Below are positions 40,882-49,000 of a stretch of 64,000 nt of DNA, in pieces. Each line of letters opens with the position of its first letter. The stretch's first letter is position 1. The DNA is taken from contig CACYSQ010000005.1 of NCBI GenBank assembly GCA_902777125.1, forward strand, positions 44,609 to 108,608, in the 5' to 3' direction. The position numbers and the translations under genes are program-made. Below the pieces are notes generated by a model, which saw only the letters and a program-made list of their open reading frames with translations, was not told the DNA's origin and ran no database searches. This stretch comes from Ruminococcus flavefaciens. GTDB lineage: Bacteria > Bacillota > Clostridia > Oscillospirales > Ruminococcaceae.

Positions 40882-41802
40882 TCATCGTTTCCACCTTAAA
40901 AGGTAGTTCTGGAGCTTGTTGAACAGGAAGGTCACGCCGATGACAACGAAGCCGATGACGAGAAGACCTGTTATAGTGCGTGTGTAGTCGCCGAAATCCG
41001 AGTAATACTTGACATAGTAGCCCATGCCGTCCTTAGCGTTTATCATCTCAGCGGAGGTGAGAAGAATGAACGAAACGCTGAGGCCCTGATTGCAGCCGAG
41101 GAATATCTGCTGCAAGGAAGCCGGGAGTATAACCTTGAAAAGCATCTCCGGTTTTCTGACGTTGAGGACCTTTGCCGAGTCGATAATCTTCTTGTCAACT
41201 CCGAGCACACCGCTCATGGTTCCGGCGAAGACCGGCCAGAATGTTGCGAGGAAGATAACGAAAACGGATACTGACTTGAAGGTCGGGAGAAGCGCGATGC
41301 CGTAGGGGATATAGACTATCGGAGGTATCGAGCTGAAAAACTTGGTTATGTAAGTTGCAGCGCTGCCGGTTCTGGCGTTCCAGCCGATGATAAGACCGAG
41401 CGGAACAGCGGCAGCTACGGCAAAAACGAAGCCCTTGACTATAGTGATGAGCGAGCTCTTGATGTTATCGTTTATCTTGTCCCTGTCAATAACGAACTGG
41501 TGTATGACTCTGCCGGGAGCAGGGAAAAGCAGATCGTTGAGGTAGTTGTACTTGGCAGTAGCAAGCGACCATGCCGCAAGGAGGATATATACAAAGCCGG
41601 CGATGTCCACTAAGAGCGCAAGGCTTTCCTCTTTTTTTATCAGGGAAGAGCCCACGAGGACGAGCACTTCAAAGCCTATCGCAAATTTTACCAGTGATGA
41701 TGTGAAAGCAGGCTTCGTGGACTGTTCGGGAATGAGCTGTATCAGGAGGAGTATGATGAAAAGCAGGTGGGTCACGCGGAGGTATCTTTTTTTCAGCGTC
41801 AT
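40882..41802 (-). CDS. ABC transporter permease (sulfonate/nitrate/taurine type)
   Basis: 306 aa with seven or eight hydrophobic segments. The EAA-type loop appears as DSAKVLNVRKPEMLFKVILPASLQQIFLG, matching SsuC-like permeases. It is longer than typical (about 260 aa) because of an additional hydrophobic N-terminal pair. It overlaps the ATPase gene by 4 bp. Together with the ATPase and lipoprotein it forms an importer for a small anion, most likely an organosulfur compound given the genes under the same operator. Confidence 0.87.
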   Translation of the reverse strand: MTLKKRYLRVTHLLFIILLLIQLIPEQSTKPAFTSSLVKFAIGFEVLVLVGSSLIKKEESLALLVDIAGFVYILLAAWSLATAKYNYLNDLLFPAPGRVIHQFVIDRDKINDNIKSSLITIVKGFVFAVAAAVPLGLIIGWNARTGSAATYITKFFSSIPPIVYIPYGIALLPTFKSVSVFVIFLATFWPVFAGTMSGVLGVDKKIIDSAKVLNVRKPEMLFKVILPASLQQIFLGCNQGLSVSFILLTSAEMINAKDGMGYYVKYYSDFGDYTRTITGLLVIGFVVIGVTFLFNKLQNYLLRWKR

Positions 41803-42617
41803 AGTACCACCTCATCTCCGCCGATACGCTCGGCAATGTCGTTGTAGAGGAGGGAGAGCAGCTTGTTGCGGAACTTTCCGTATTCCTCGGTCTTGACGAG
41901 GTCGGCACGGCTTCTCGGACGCTCAAACGGAACGTTGAGTATCTCATTTACGGTACCGGGGTGAGCGGTGAGAACGACTATCCTGTCTGAAAGGAGGATA
42001 GCCTCGTCGATATCGTGGGTAACGAAAACGACGGTCTTGCGTTCAGTGGTACCGTCGCCCTCCCAGAGCTTGAGGAGGAGCTCCTGAAGGATAACGCGGT
42101 TCTTGGCGTCGATAGCGCTGAAAGGTTCGTCCATGAGGAGTATCTCCGTGTTCATAGCAAGAGCCCTTGCAATGGCAGCTCTCTGCTGCATACCGCCTGA
42201 GAGCTGGGAGGGGTACTTTCCGCCGAATTCAGAGAGACCGACCTTTGTGAGGTATTCGTCAGCTATCCTTGAACGCTCGGTGCGCTTGATATCGTGACGG
42301 GTCTGCTTTATGCCGAACTCTATGTTTTTCTTCGTGGTCATCCACGGAAAGAGGGAGTAGTGCTGGAACACTACTCCGCGTTCTTTTCCGGTGCCGTGAA
42401 GCTCCTTGCCGTCAATCTGAACAGAGCCGCCTGCGGGGGCATAAAGCCCCTCGAGCACGCTCAGAAGCGTGGACTTTCCGCAGCCGCTCGCACCGATAAC
42501 GCTCACGAATTCACCTCTGCCAACGCCGAATGATACATCGTGGAGGGCATTGAAGCTTCGCTTGTTTTCTATGTAATTAACAGTGAGATCCTTTATCTCG
42601 ATCTTATTCGTAGTCAT
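41799..42617 (-). CDS. ABC transporter ATPase (sulfonate/nitrate/taurine type)
   Basis: 272 aa. GASGCGKST (Walker A), FQHYSLFPWMTTKKN (Q-loop), LSGGMQQRAAIARAL (signature), LLMDEPFSAID (Walker B and D-loop) and VFVTHDIDEAILLSDRI (switch His) are all intact. The LFPWMT wording and HPGTVNEIL end region are typical of the SsuB/TauB/NrtD group. Overlaps its neighbours by 14 bp and 4 bp. Confidence 0.93.
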   Translation of the reverse strand: MTTNKIEIKDLTVNYIENKRSFNALHDVSFGVGRGEFVSVIGASGCGKSTLLSVLEGLYAPAGGSVQIDGKELHGTGKERGVVFQHYSLFPWMTTKKNIEFGIKQTRHDIKRTERSRIADEYLTKVGLSEFGGKYPSQLSGGMQQRAAIARALAMNTEILLMDEPFSAIDAKNRVILQELLLKLWEGDGTTERKTVVFVTHDIDEAILLSDRIVVLTAHPGTVNEILNVPFERPRSRADLVKTEEYGKFRNKLLSLLYNDIAERIGGDEVVL

Positions 42618-43722
42618 CGAAATGCTCCTTTAATGATTTGTAGATATCATCGGAGTTTTCGGAGAGGATGTCGTCGAGTGCATTTTTGTATATTTCAGTG
42701 TTGTAATGTGCTTCGAGGTCGAAATCCTCGGTATATCCGAGCTCAACGATGGTGTCTTTGAGGGTGGCTGTACCTTTCTTGTCAGGGTCGGGACTGGATA
42801 TGCTGTATCCGCCGTAGACCTCTGTGTCAATGAAATCTGTTTCAATGTCGATGTACTTCTTTACGTCCTTGACCGTTTTTTCGTGGTCGGTCTGAGTGAA
42901 GTGGTAGGCCTTGATGAAAGCGCGTTCTATCGCGGTGTAGGTGTTGGGATTTGCGCTGAGAGCGGAGGTCTTTGCGACCTGACGGCAGCAGGGCTGATTT
43001 TCGAGAGCCTTTTCGTGAGCGCAGTAGTAAACGACCTTGTGTCCCTGAGACTTTGCAAGTGAAGCGTAGGGGGAGTATACCGAAGCCGCGTCAATGGACT
43101 TGTTGAGAAGTGCAGCGTAGGCGTCCTTCTGACTGTCGAAGTAAACGATGTTGACCTCGTCGTCACCGTCGCCTATCTTTATGCCGGCGTTCTTGAGAAG
43201 TATCTGGAGCTCTGCGTCCTGAACGCTGTTCTTTACGGAGGCAACGTTCCTGCCCTTGAGTATCTCAACTCCGAGCTCGTCCTTGTCAGCGTATTCCTCC
43301 TTGATGACGTAGCCGTGACCGTTTGTCATTGCGCCGCCGAATACCGTAATGTCGTGTCCCTGACTTGCAAATGTCAGCGTGGGAACTGAACCGATGAATG
43401 CGGCGTCGAGCTTGTCGGATTCAAGACCGTTCACAAGCTCGGAGGCGCTGGAGAACTGAGTGAGCTCAACGTCAAGACCTTCCTCCTCGAAGAAGCCCTC
43501 CTCCTCGGCAACGAAAGCGAGCAGATGAGCGGTAGAGTTGAGGTAGCCGATGTTTATCTTGGACTTTTCGGGCTTTTTGCTGCCGCTGCCCTCGCAGCCG
43601 TCACCTGAGCAGCAGTCCGGGACCTCGGAGGTCTTTGACGATGACGAATTGTTATTGAGTGCGCCGCAGCCTGTGAGAAGGGAAGCGGCAGCGAGGATTG
43701 ATATAAGCTTTAAATTTTTCAT
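42604..43722 (-). CDS. ABC transporter substrate-binding lipoprotein (sulfonate/nitrate/taurine type)
   Basis: 372 aa. Lipobox LLTGC near residue 19, a short linker with a Cys-rich patch (DCCSGDGCEG), then an NMT1/SsuA-like binding domain (INIGYLNSTAHLLAFVAEEEGFF, AAFIGSVPTL, IYVSVY-like second lobe). First structural gene of the operon, preceded by a small leader ORF, promoter P3 and a LysR box. The unusual Cys content (also QPCCRQ) may help metal or thiol binding, a guess. Confidence 0.88.
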   Translation of the reverse strand: MKNLKLISILAAASLLTGCGALNNNSSSSKTSEVPDCCSGDGCEGSGSKKPEKSKINIGYLNSTAHLLAFVAEEEGFFEEEGLDVELTQFSSASELVNGLESDKLDAAFIGSVPTLTFASQGHDITVFGGAMTNGHGYVIKEEYADKDELGVEILKGRNVASVKNSVQDAELQILLKNAGIKIGDGDDEVNIVYFDSQKDAYAALLNKSIDAASVYSPYASLAKSQGHKVVYYCAHEKALENQPCCRQVAKTSALSANPNTYTAIERAFIKAYHFTQTDHEKTVKDVKKYIDIETDFIDTEVYGGYSISSPDPDKKGTATLKDTIVELGYTEDFDLEAHYNTEIYKNALDDILSENSDDIYKSLKEHFDDYE

Positions 43723-43769
43723 AATTATTCACCTTTCGTAATTGGAAATTTTTTTGTTTTCAGCGGAGG

Positions 43770-43823
43770 TCAGTGCCAACATCGCATTCGCTCCGAAAAG
43801 GTGATGTATCTTGTATCTTTCAT
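43770..43823 (-). CDS. Short leader ORF (17 aa) upstream of the ABC operon
   Basis: ATG with AGGAG 7 bp upstream opens an ORF ending MRCWH-stop, about 30 nt into the transcript from P3. It has one Cys codon just before the end. There is no clear terminator after it, so an attenuation role is less supported than at 40297. Confidence 0.35.
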   Translation of the reverse strand: MKDTRYITFSERMRCWH

Positions 43824-43854
43824 GTTTTCACTCCTGTATTTCTTTGATGAACTA

Positions 43855-43884
43855 ATCATACCATACCTATAGGCGTTTGTCCAA
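43855..43884 (-). promoter_or_regulatory. Promoter P3 of the ABC transporter operon
   Basis: -35 TTGGAC in GTATTGGAC (43879-43884) and -10 TATGAT (43855-43860), 18-bp spacer. Confidence 0.78.
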
Positions 43885-43905
43885 TACGAAAGGTCTATCG
43901 TTAGT

Positions 43906-43922
43906 TATAACTGCAGGCTATA
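43906..43922 (-). promoter_or_regulatory. LysR-type operator box at P3
   Basis: TATAG-N7-TTATA, 17 bp, 21 bp upstream of the -35, followed by AC-N5-ATAGA, the same layout as at P1 and P2. Confidence 0.75.
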
Positions 43923-43981
43923 AAAAATATCGCCGTCAGGCGATATCGTAATTCTTAATTCACGGGAAACAGCGTTCCTGC

Positions 43982-44014
43982 AAAAAAAGCGGCGTGATTT
44001 TTCACGCCGCTTTT
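43982..44014 (-). terminator. Terminator of hsp20
   Basis: Minus-strand AAAAGCGGCGTGA / TCACGCCGCTTTT hairpin followed by TTTG. Confidence 0.85.
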
Positions 44015-44016
44015 CG

Positions 44017-44442
44017 TTATTTTATTTCAAGCCGTTTCGATACCGGTTCTTCGTGCTTTTTCTTTGGCAGGTCTATGATGAGGATACCGTTTTTGTACTC
44101 CGCACTGATAGCCTCGGCATCAACGTCCGAGATATCGAAGCTTCTCTGGTAAGAGCCATAGGAGCGTTCGCGGCGGATATAGCTGCCTTTTTCGTCTTTC
44201 TGGTCGTCCTGAGTGCTGTGCTCAGCCGAGATAACAAGGTAGGAGCCGCTGATATCGAGCTTGATGTCCTCCTTCTCGAAGCCGGGGAGCTCGGACTCCA
44301 TAACGTATTTGCTGCCCTCGTCCTTTATGTCGGTGCGGCAGGAGCTTACCGGCATATTCGCGCCGAAGAAGTCATTGTCGAGATCATTGAAAACGTTGAA
44401 AAGATCATATCTGTTCCTTCCGAAGGGTGTAAGTCCATACAT
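44017..44442 (-). CDS. Small heat-shock protein (Hsp20/alpha-crystallin)
   Basis: 141 aa. The alpha-crystallin domain spans about residues 35-130, with ESELPGFEKEDIKLDISGSYL and the closing NGILIIDLPKK. Acts as an ATP-independent holdase. GGAGG precedes the ATG. A CIRCE operator lies about 160 bp upstream, so HrcA is the likely repressor. Confidence 0.93.
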   Translation of the reverse strand: MYGLTPFGRNRYDLFNVFNDLDNDFFGANMPVSSCRTDIKDEGSKYVMESELPGFEKEDIKLDISGSYLVISAEHSTQDDQKDEKGSYIRRERSYGSYQRSFDISDVDAEAISAEYKNGILIIDLPKKKHEEPVSKRLEIK

Positions 44443-44602
44443 AATTCATACCTCCAAAAAATAATTTTCATAAGTTATTTTACGCAGACTTTATTCAAAT
44501 ATACCTTTTCCATTGGAATCACCTTGTCTTTCATTTGATTGTCTATATGATACCGCCGCTTTGTGACACAAATATCAATGTTTGGTGAAAGAATGATGAA
44601 AA

Positions 44603-44629
44603 TTAGCACTCTCATACCGAGAGTGCTAA
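44603..44629 (-). promoter_or_regulatory. CIRCE operator (HrcA binding site)
   Basis: Perfect TTAGCACTC-N9-GAGTGCTAA. It lies between the Nudix terminator and hsp20, so hsp20 is the only sensible target. The -35/-10 pair of the hsp20 promoter is not obvious. Confidence 0.93.
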
Positions 44630-44647
44630 AATTGCCGTTGAAAGAAT

Positions 44648-44674
44648 AAAGGCACACCGTAAAGGTGTGCCTTT
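44648..44674 (-). terminator. Terminator of the Nudix gene
   Basis: AAAGGCACACC / GGTGTGCCTTT stem, 5-base loop, then ATTCTTT on the minus strand. Confidence 0.8.
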
Positions 44675-44703
44675 GAGCTTTAGAGGGAATTATCCGTGCA
44701 TTT

Positions 44704-45117
44704 TCAGTATGCTTCCTTGATGGCCGTTTTTGCTTTTGATACGATAGTTTTGTCATTTTCGTATGAAAGAATATTCGAGGCATATGAGATATCGACCCAT
44801 CTTATCTCAGCGATCTCGTCCTCCTGCGGCGTAAAATCAACATTTTTTGCTTTGGCGAGGAAGTATACGACAACCTTGAGCGTATCTTTTTTGGGGGAAT
44901 AGGTCACGGTCTCGCGGAAGGTAGGGTCGATGATGACATCAATGGAGGTCTCCTCCATGATCTCACGGCGGGCGGTCTCTATCTCGGATTCTCCGGCTTC
45001 AACGTGTCCCTTCGGGAACGACCAATGTCCGCTGTTTATGTGTTTTATCAGCAATATTTCGGTATTCCCGTGAAATTTGCGGTAAACTATCGCACCGCAG
45101 GATTTCTCGTGAAACAT
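44704..45117 (-). CDS. Nudix hydrolase (Ap4A/MutT-like)
   Basis: 137 aa from ATG 45117, which has AAAGGA upstream. The Nudix box reads GHVEAGESEIETARREIMEETSI, split as GHVEAGE and REIMEE, with Ser in place of the usual final Gly. N-terminal CGAIVYR and WSFPKG match bis(5'-nucleosyl)-tetraphosphatases. It likely hydrolyses a dinucleoside polyphosphate or related NDP-X compound. Own promoter with TATAAT at 45184-45189. Confidence 0.85.
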   Translation of the reverse strand: MFHEKSCGAIVYRKFHGNTEILLIKHINSGHWSFPKGHVEAGESEIETARREIMEETSIDVIIDPTFRETVTYSPKKDTLKVVVYFLAKAKNVDFTPQEDEIAEIRWVDISYASNILSYENDKTIVSKAKTAIKEAY

Positions 45118-45183
45118 ATCATTTCCTTTCTTGCCCTTCGGCATAAAATTCCGCCGCATGAGCGGCTTTCTCAATTCAATATT

Positions 45184-45212
45184 ATTATATCATATTTTCC
45201 GCATTTTGTCCA
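45184..45212 (-). promoter_or_regulatory. Promoter of the Nudix gene
   Basis: Minus-strand TGGACA (45207-45212), 17 bp, TATAAT (45184-45189). Confidence 0.6.
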
Positions 45213-45271
45213 TACCTTTTATCAGGTCAATTTTTACAAAAGTTTTCTCTGCTCTCATAGTTCTTTTCCCG

Positions 45272-45300
45272 TTGCATTTCAGCCGTCCGGTGCATATAAT
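45272..45300 (+). promoter_or_regulatory. Promoter of asnB
   Basis: TTGCAT (45272-45277), 17 bp, TATAAT (45295-45300). Confidence 0.7.
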
Positions 45301-45366
45301 ATCCCGGCGGATAATTTTCTGCCGGAAATACGGCGTGCCGTATGCCGGAAAGCGGTGGAGGAGACT

Positions 45367-47193
45367 ATGTGCGGAATTGCAGGAGCAATAAGCTTCAAGG
45401 AGGATATGCGCGGCGATCTGCGGATATATGACGAAATGCAGCGTTCGCTGCTGAGACGCGGTCCCGATCAGAGGGGGATAGTCGTTACGAAGGAGGCTGC
45501 CCTTATCCATACGCGGCTCGCGGTCATCGACATCGAGGGCGGAAGACAGCCCATGACCTTTGCCGGTGAGGACGGTACGTTCATCATCGTCTACAACGGT
45601 GAGCTTTACAATACCGATGAGCTCCGCCGTGAGCTGGAAAAGGACTATGCCTTTGATACGAGGTCGGACACGGAGGTCGTCCTGAAAAGCTACGTCAAAT
45701 GGGGCGAAAAGTGCGTTGAGCGCTTCAACGGCATCTACGCATTTGCGGTTTATGAGCAGCAGTCGCACAGGGTATTCCTTGCCCGCGACCGCATGGGCGT
45801 GAAACCGCTGTTTTACGCGGAATGCGGCGATAAGCTCGTCTTTGCCTCGGAGCTTCCGGCGCTGCTCGAGCACCCGGACGTTCCCCGCGAGATAGACGAA
45901 AAGGGTGCGGCAGAGCTCATACTTATGGCGCCGGGAAGAACTCCGGGCTGCGGAGTGATAAGGGGCGTGAAGGAAGTCATGCCGGGCTGGTGCGGCTTCT
46001 ACACCGAAAAAGGGCTTGACCTGTGGAAATACTGGGGCTTGAAGGCTTACGCTCTCGACGAGACCTTTGAGCAGACCGCCGAGCACGTTCGCAGTCTTGT
46101 CCTCGATTCGATACGCCGTCAGCTCGTCTCGGACGTCCCGGTCTGCACGTTCCTGTCCGGAGGGCTGGATTCGAGCCTTATATCGTCGGTTGCAGCCTCC
46201 GAGATGAAGCGGCAGGGCAAGGAACTCCACACCTTTTCGATAGACTACCGCAATAACGACAAATATTTTATCAAAAGCCATTTCCAGCCCGACAGCGACC
46301 CGGAATATATACGCTGTATGGCGGAATATCTCGGAACGGTCCACCACTGGACGATAGTTGACGTTCCGGAGCTGGTCGATGCCCTTGATGAGGCGACGGT
46401 CGCAAGGGGACTTCCGGGAATGGCGGACGTTGACGCATCGCTGCTGCTTTTCTGCCGGGAGATAAAGAAGTACGGCACCGTTGCGGTCTCCGGCGAGTGT
46501 GCAGACGAGCTTTTCGGGGGATATCCGTGGTACAGGGACAAGGATATCCGCATGACGGACGGTTTCCCGTGGGCGCAGAGCACGGCTTACCGCAAGCGTT
46601 TCCTCGCCAAGAGGTACGCAGACGCGATAGATGCGGAGGACTACGTTTACAGCGCGTACCGCAGAACTGCCGACAGTGCGGAGAAGCTTCCCGGGGAAAG
46701 CGCCGATGACGGACGTATGCGCGAAATGACGAAGCTCAACTGCGAATGGTTCATGCAGACGCTTCTCGACAGAAAGGACAGAATGTCGATGTACAGCGGT
46801 CTGGAGGTCCGCGTGCCGTTCTGCGATCACCGTATAGCGGAGTATATGTACAACGTGAAGTGGGAGTACAAGGACTGGCAGGGCAGGGAAAAGGGCTTGC
46901 TGCGCGAGGCGATGAAGGAATGGCTGCCGGAGAAGGTGCTCTGGCGGAAAAAGAGCCCTTACCCGAAGACACACGATCCGGCGTTTCTTGCGGCAGTAAC
47001 GGAGAAGCTGCGGGCGATACTCGCGGAGGATACGCCGCTCACGGGACTTGTAGAGCGAAGTGAGCTGGAGAGGCTTCTGCGGCATGAGGACCATGTCCAG
47101 TGGTACGGTCAGCTTATGAATTTGCCGCAGACCATAGCGTTTTTCATACAGCTCGACTGCTGGCTGAAGAGGTTCGGGATAAAGCTCGCCTGA
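45367..47193 (+). CDS. asnB: Asparagine synthetase, glutamine-hydrolysing
   Basis: 608 aa. Cys-2 glutaminase (MCGIAGAISF), RRGPDQRG and YNGELYN of the N-terminal nucleophile domain, then the synthetase with the PP-loop SGGLDSSLISS and ECADELFGGYPWY. Converts aspartate to asparagine with ATP and glutamine. The start is ATG 45367 because the nucleophile Cys must be residue 2; the open frame extends further upstream. A single REP-like hairpin follows. Confidence 0.95.
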   Translation: MCGIAGAISFKEDMRGDLRIYDEMQRSLLRRGPDQRGIVVTKEAALIHTRLAVIDIEGGRQPMTFAGEDGTFIIVYNGELYNTDELRRELEKDYAFDTRSDTEVVLKSYVKWGEKCVERFNGIYAFAVYEQQSHRVFLARDRMGVKPLFYAECGDKLVFASELPALLEHPDVPREIDEKGAAELILMAPGRTPGCGVIRGVKEVMPGWCGFYTEKGLDLWKYWGLKAYALDETFEQTAEHVRSLVLDSIRRQLVSDVPVCTFLSGGLDSSLISSVAASEMKRQGKELHTFSIDYRNNDKYFIKSHFQPDSDPEYIRCMAEYLGTVHHWTIVDVPELVDALDEATVARGLPGMADVDASLLLFCREIKKYGTVAVSGECADELFGGYPWYRDKDIRMTDGFPWAQSTAYRKRFLAKRYADAIDAEDYVYSAYRRTADSAEKLPGESADDGRMREMTKLNCEWFMQTLLDRKDRMSMYSGLEVRVPFCDHRIAEYMYNVKWEYKDWQGREKGLLREAMKEWLPEKVLWRKKSPYPKTHDPAFLAAVTEKLRAILAEDTPLTGLVERSELERLLRHEDHVQWYGQLMNLPQTIAFFIQLDCWLKRFGIKLA

Positions 47194-47204
47194 GTTCAGA
47201 CGGG

Positions 47205-47231
47205 AGGGGACGCTCCGAGGGTGTCCCTTAC
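47205..47231. repeat. REP-like hairpin (copy 13, single)
   Basis: GGGGACGCTC / GGGTGTCCC, ending in TTAC; the last recognisable member before the pilus locus. Probably also ends asnB transcription. Confidence 0.45.
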
Positions 47232-47492
47232 ATATTTTACGGTAAGCAGAAAAACATTTTGGCGCTTACAGTAATGCAGTTAACTGACAGCCTATAATAT
47301 ATTTTAAATAGTATACATCCGGGAACGGTGTTGAAACGGTAAAAAAGCTGTCCAACGGTCAATTATCTCTCTTTTGTCACGCGAGGTGGACGATCTGAGC
47401 ATTTTCAACAGTCAAATTGCCTAAAATCAAGTTAAGTGCCTTGCCGGAGTTCACAATTCTATAAAAAATCGTAAAAAATCTGTCTTTATCTG

Positions 47493-47521
47493 TTGCAATT
47501 CAATTGAGTGTGTGATATAAT
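47493..47521 (+). promoter_or_regulatory. Distal promoter of the pilus operon
   Basis: TTGCAA (47493-47498), 17 bp, TATAAT (47516-47521). Gives an AT-rich leader of about 250 nt in which GCCGTTT / AAACGGC arms could pair over about 65 nt. Confidence 0.65.
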
Positions 47522-47694
47522 ATTTGTATAAGTTCAACAATGTGCGGCATTGGGTGGTCAATGCTTCACTTTGTGCTGTCTTGCAATTTGGTTTTTGTAG
47601 AATATTCGCCGTTTAGGTAGGTCAATATTACTTCGGGTATATTTCTTAGTGAATATTGATAAAAAACGGCTGATTATTTATGTCAAAAAAACGA

Positions 47695-47723
47695 TTGAAA
47701 AGTAACTCTTAAAATGATATAAT
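47695..47723 (+). promoter_or_regulatory. Proximal promoter of the pilus operon
   Basis: TTGAAA (47695-47700), 17 bp, TATAAT (47718-47723), 50 bp before the pilC ribosome site. The 47.2-47.5 kb part of this gap shows no gene. Confidence 0.7.
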
Positions 47724-47779
47724 GGTTATTATTAAGACAGTAAAATGCTCAGAAAGCAATATTTTATGGAGGTGGTTTC

Positions 47780-48979
47780 ATGAGGAGTTTTTCCTATGTA
47801 GCTCAGGACGCCAGAAATAAACAGGTCAAGGGCGTGATCAATGCCGATAACGAGCAGGAATTCCTTAAAAAAATAAAGGAAAAAGGCTTGTACGTCAAGG
47901 ATTACAGGGAAAGCGAGTCAGACAATTCAAGATCAATGTACAAGTTCAATACCAAAGAGCTTGCGTTCTGCTGCCGTCAGCTCAGCGCGATGCTTACTTC
48001 CGGTCTTACACTTGTAAAAGCGATCGACATCCTGACCAAGGAGCAGGAAAAAGAAAAGGCCAGAGCTATCTGGCAGGATATCTATGAGAACGTTCAGAAG
48101 GGTGAATCCTTCTCGTCAGCTCTCGAAGCCCATGCGGGTTCATTCCCCGACTTCCTGATCTCAATGGTCGGCGCGGGCGAATCGAGCGGTTCGCTTGACG
48201 TTGTTATGCAGCGTATGGCTAATCACTACAACGAAGAGAACAAGCTGCACAACATCATCAAGAGCGCTATGACTTACCCGATGATCCTCGCGGTCCTCTG
48301 CGTAGTCATCACGATTTTTATGTTCACTTTCATCATGCCTACCTTCATTGATATGTATGACGATAAATCCAAGATGCCTGCTCTTACAAAGGCTCTTGCA
48401 GCTATAAGTGACTTCCTCAAGACAAAATGGTACATACTCGTTATTATCGTAGTCGCTCTTTTCTTCGGCATCACCTACGCACTCAAGACGCCTAAGCTCC
48501 GTTTGAAATTCGACCGATTGCTGGTAAAGGGCCCGATGTGGGGGCCGCTTATCACAAAGATCTATACAGGACGTTTCTCTCGTACCCTCTCTTCTCTCTA
48601 TTCAAGCGGTATCCCGATGGTTGAATGTCTTGAAAGATCTTCCTCAGTTCTCGGAAATCTCTACGTTGACGAGAAGTTTGAAGACGTCGTAGACGAGGTA
48701 AAACAGGGTGAGACCCTCTCAGCCGCCATCACAAGAACAGAGCTCTTTGAGCCGATGTTCTGCTCTATCATCTACGTTGGTGAGGAGTCAGGTGCGCTTG
48801 ACTCGATCCTTGAAAAGACCTCTGAATATTACGAAGAAGAATCCCAGTCGGCTGTACAGCGACTTGTCGGACTGATCGAGCCTGTAATGCTCATATTCAT
48901 GGCTGTAATCATCGGACTTGTTGTTGCCGGCGTTTACCCCGCACTCTACGGCTCATTCGAGTCTATCGAGAACGAATAA
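47780..48979 (+). CDS. pilC: Type IV pilus inner-membrane platform protein
   Basis: 399 aa. Two T2SS-F domains (about residues 60-185 and 265-390), each followed by hydrophobic helices (MILAVLCVVITIFMFTFIMP, ILVIIVVALFFGITY, MLIFMAVIIGLVVAGVYPA). Anchors the assembly ATPases and pilin traffic. First gene of the pilus operon, with GGAGGTGG ahead of the ATG. Confidence 0.93.
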   Translation: MRSFSYVAQDARNKQVKGVINADNEQEFLKKIKEKGLYVKDYRESESDNSRSMYKFNTKELAFCCRQLSAMLTSGLTLVKAIDILTKEQEKEKARAIWQDIYENVQKGESFSSALEAHAGSFPDFLISMVGAGESSGSLDVVMQRMANHYNEENKLHNIIKSAMTYPMILAVLCVVITIFMFTFIMPTFIDMYDDKSKMPALTKALAAISDFLKTKWYILVIIVVALFFGITYALKTPKLRLKFDRLLVKGPMWGPLITKIYTGRFSRTLSSLYSSGIPMVECLERSSSVLGNLYVDEKFEDVVDEVKQGETLSAAITRTELFEPMFCSIIYVGEESGALDSILEKTSEYYEEESQSAVQRLVGLIEPVMLIFMAVIIGLVVAGVYPALYGSFESIENE

Positions 48980-49000
48980 TACGGAAAGGTGGAAAGATAA

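Noticed and set aside
45190-47094. 634-codon minus-strand open frame over asnB
   Set aside because: Fully antisense to asparagine synthetase, which has all its motifs; no family signature in the antisense protein.
47232-47779. c-di-GMP riboswitch upstream of the pilus operon
   Set aside because: The conserved GGCAAACC / CGCAAAGCC core of class I and the class II core were not found; only promoters and a weak stem are seen.
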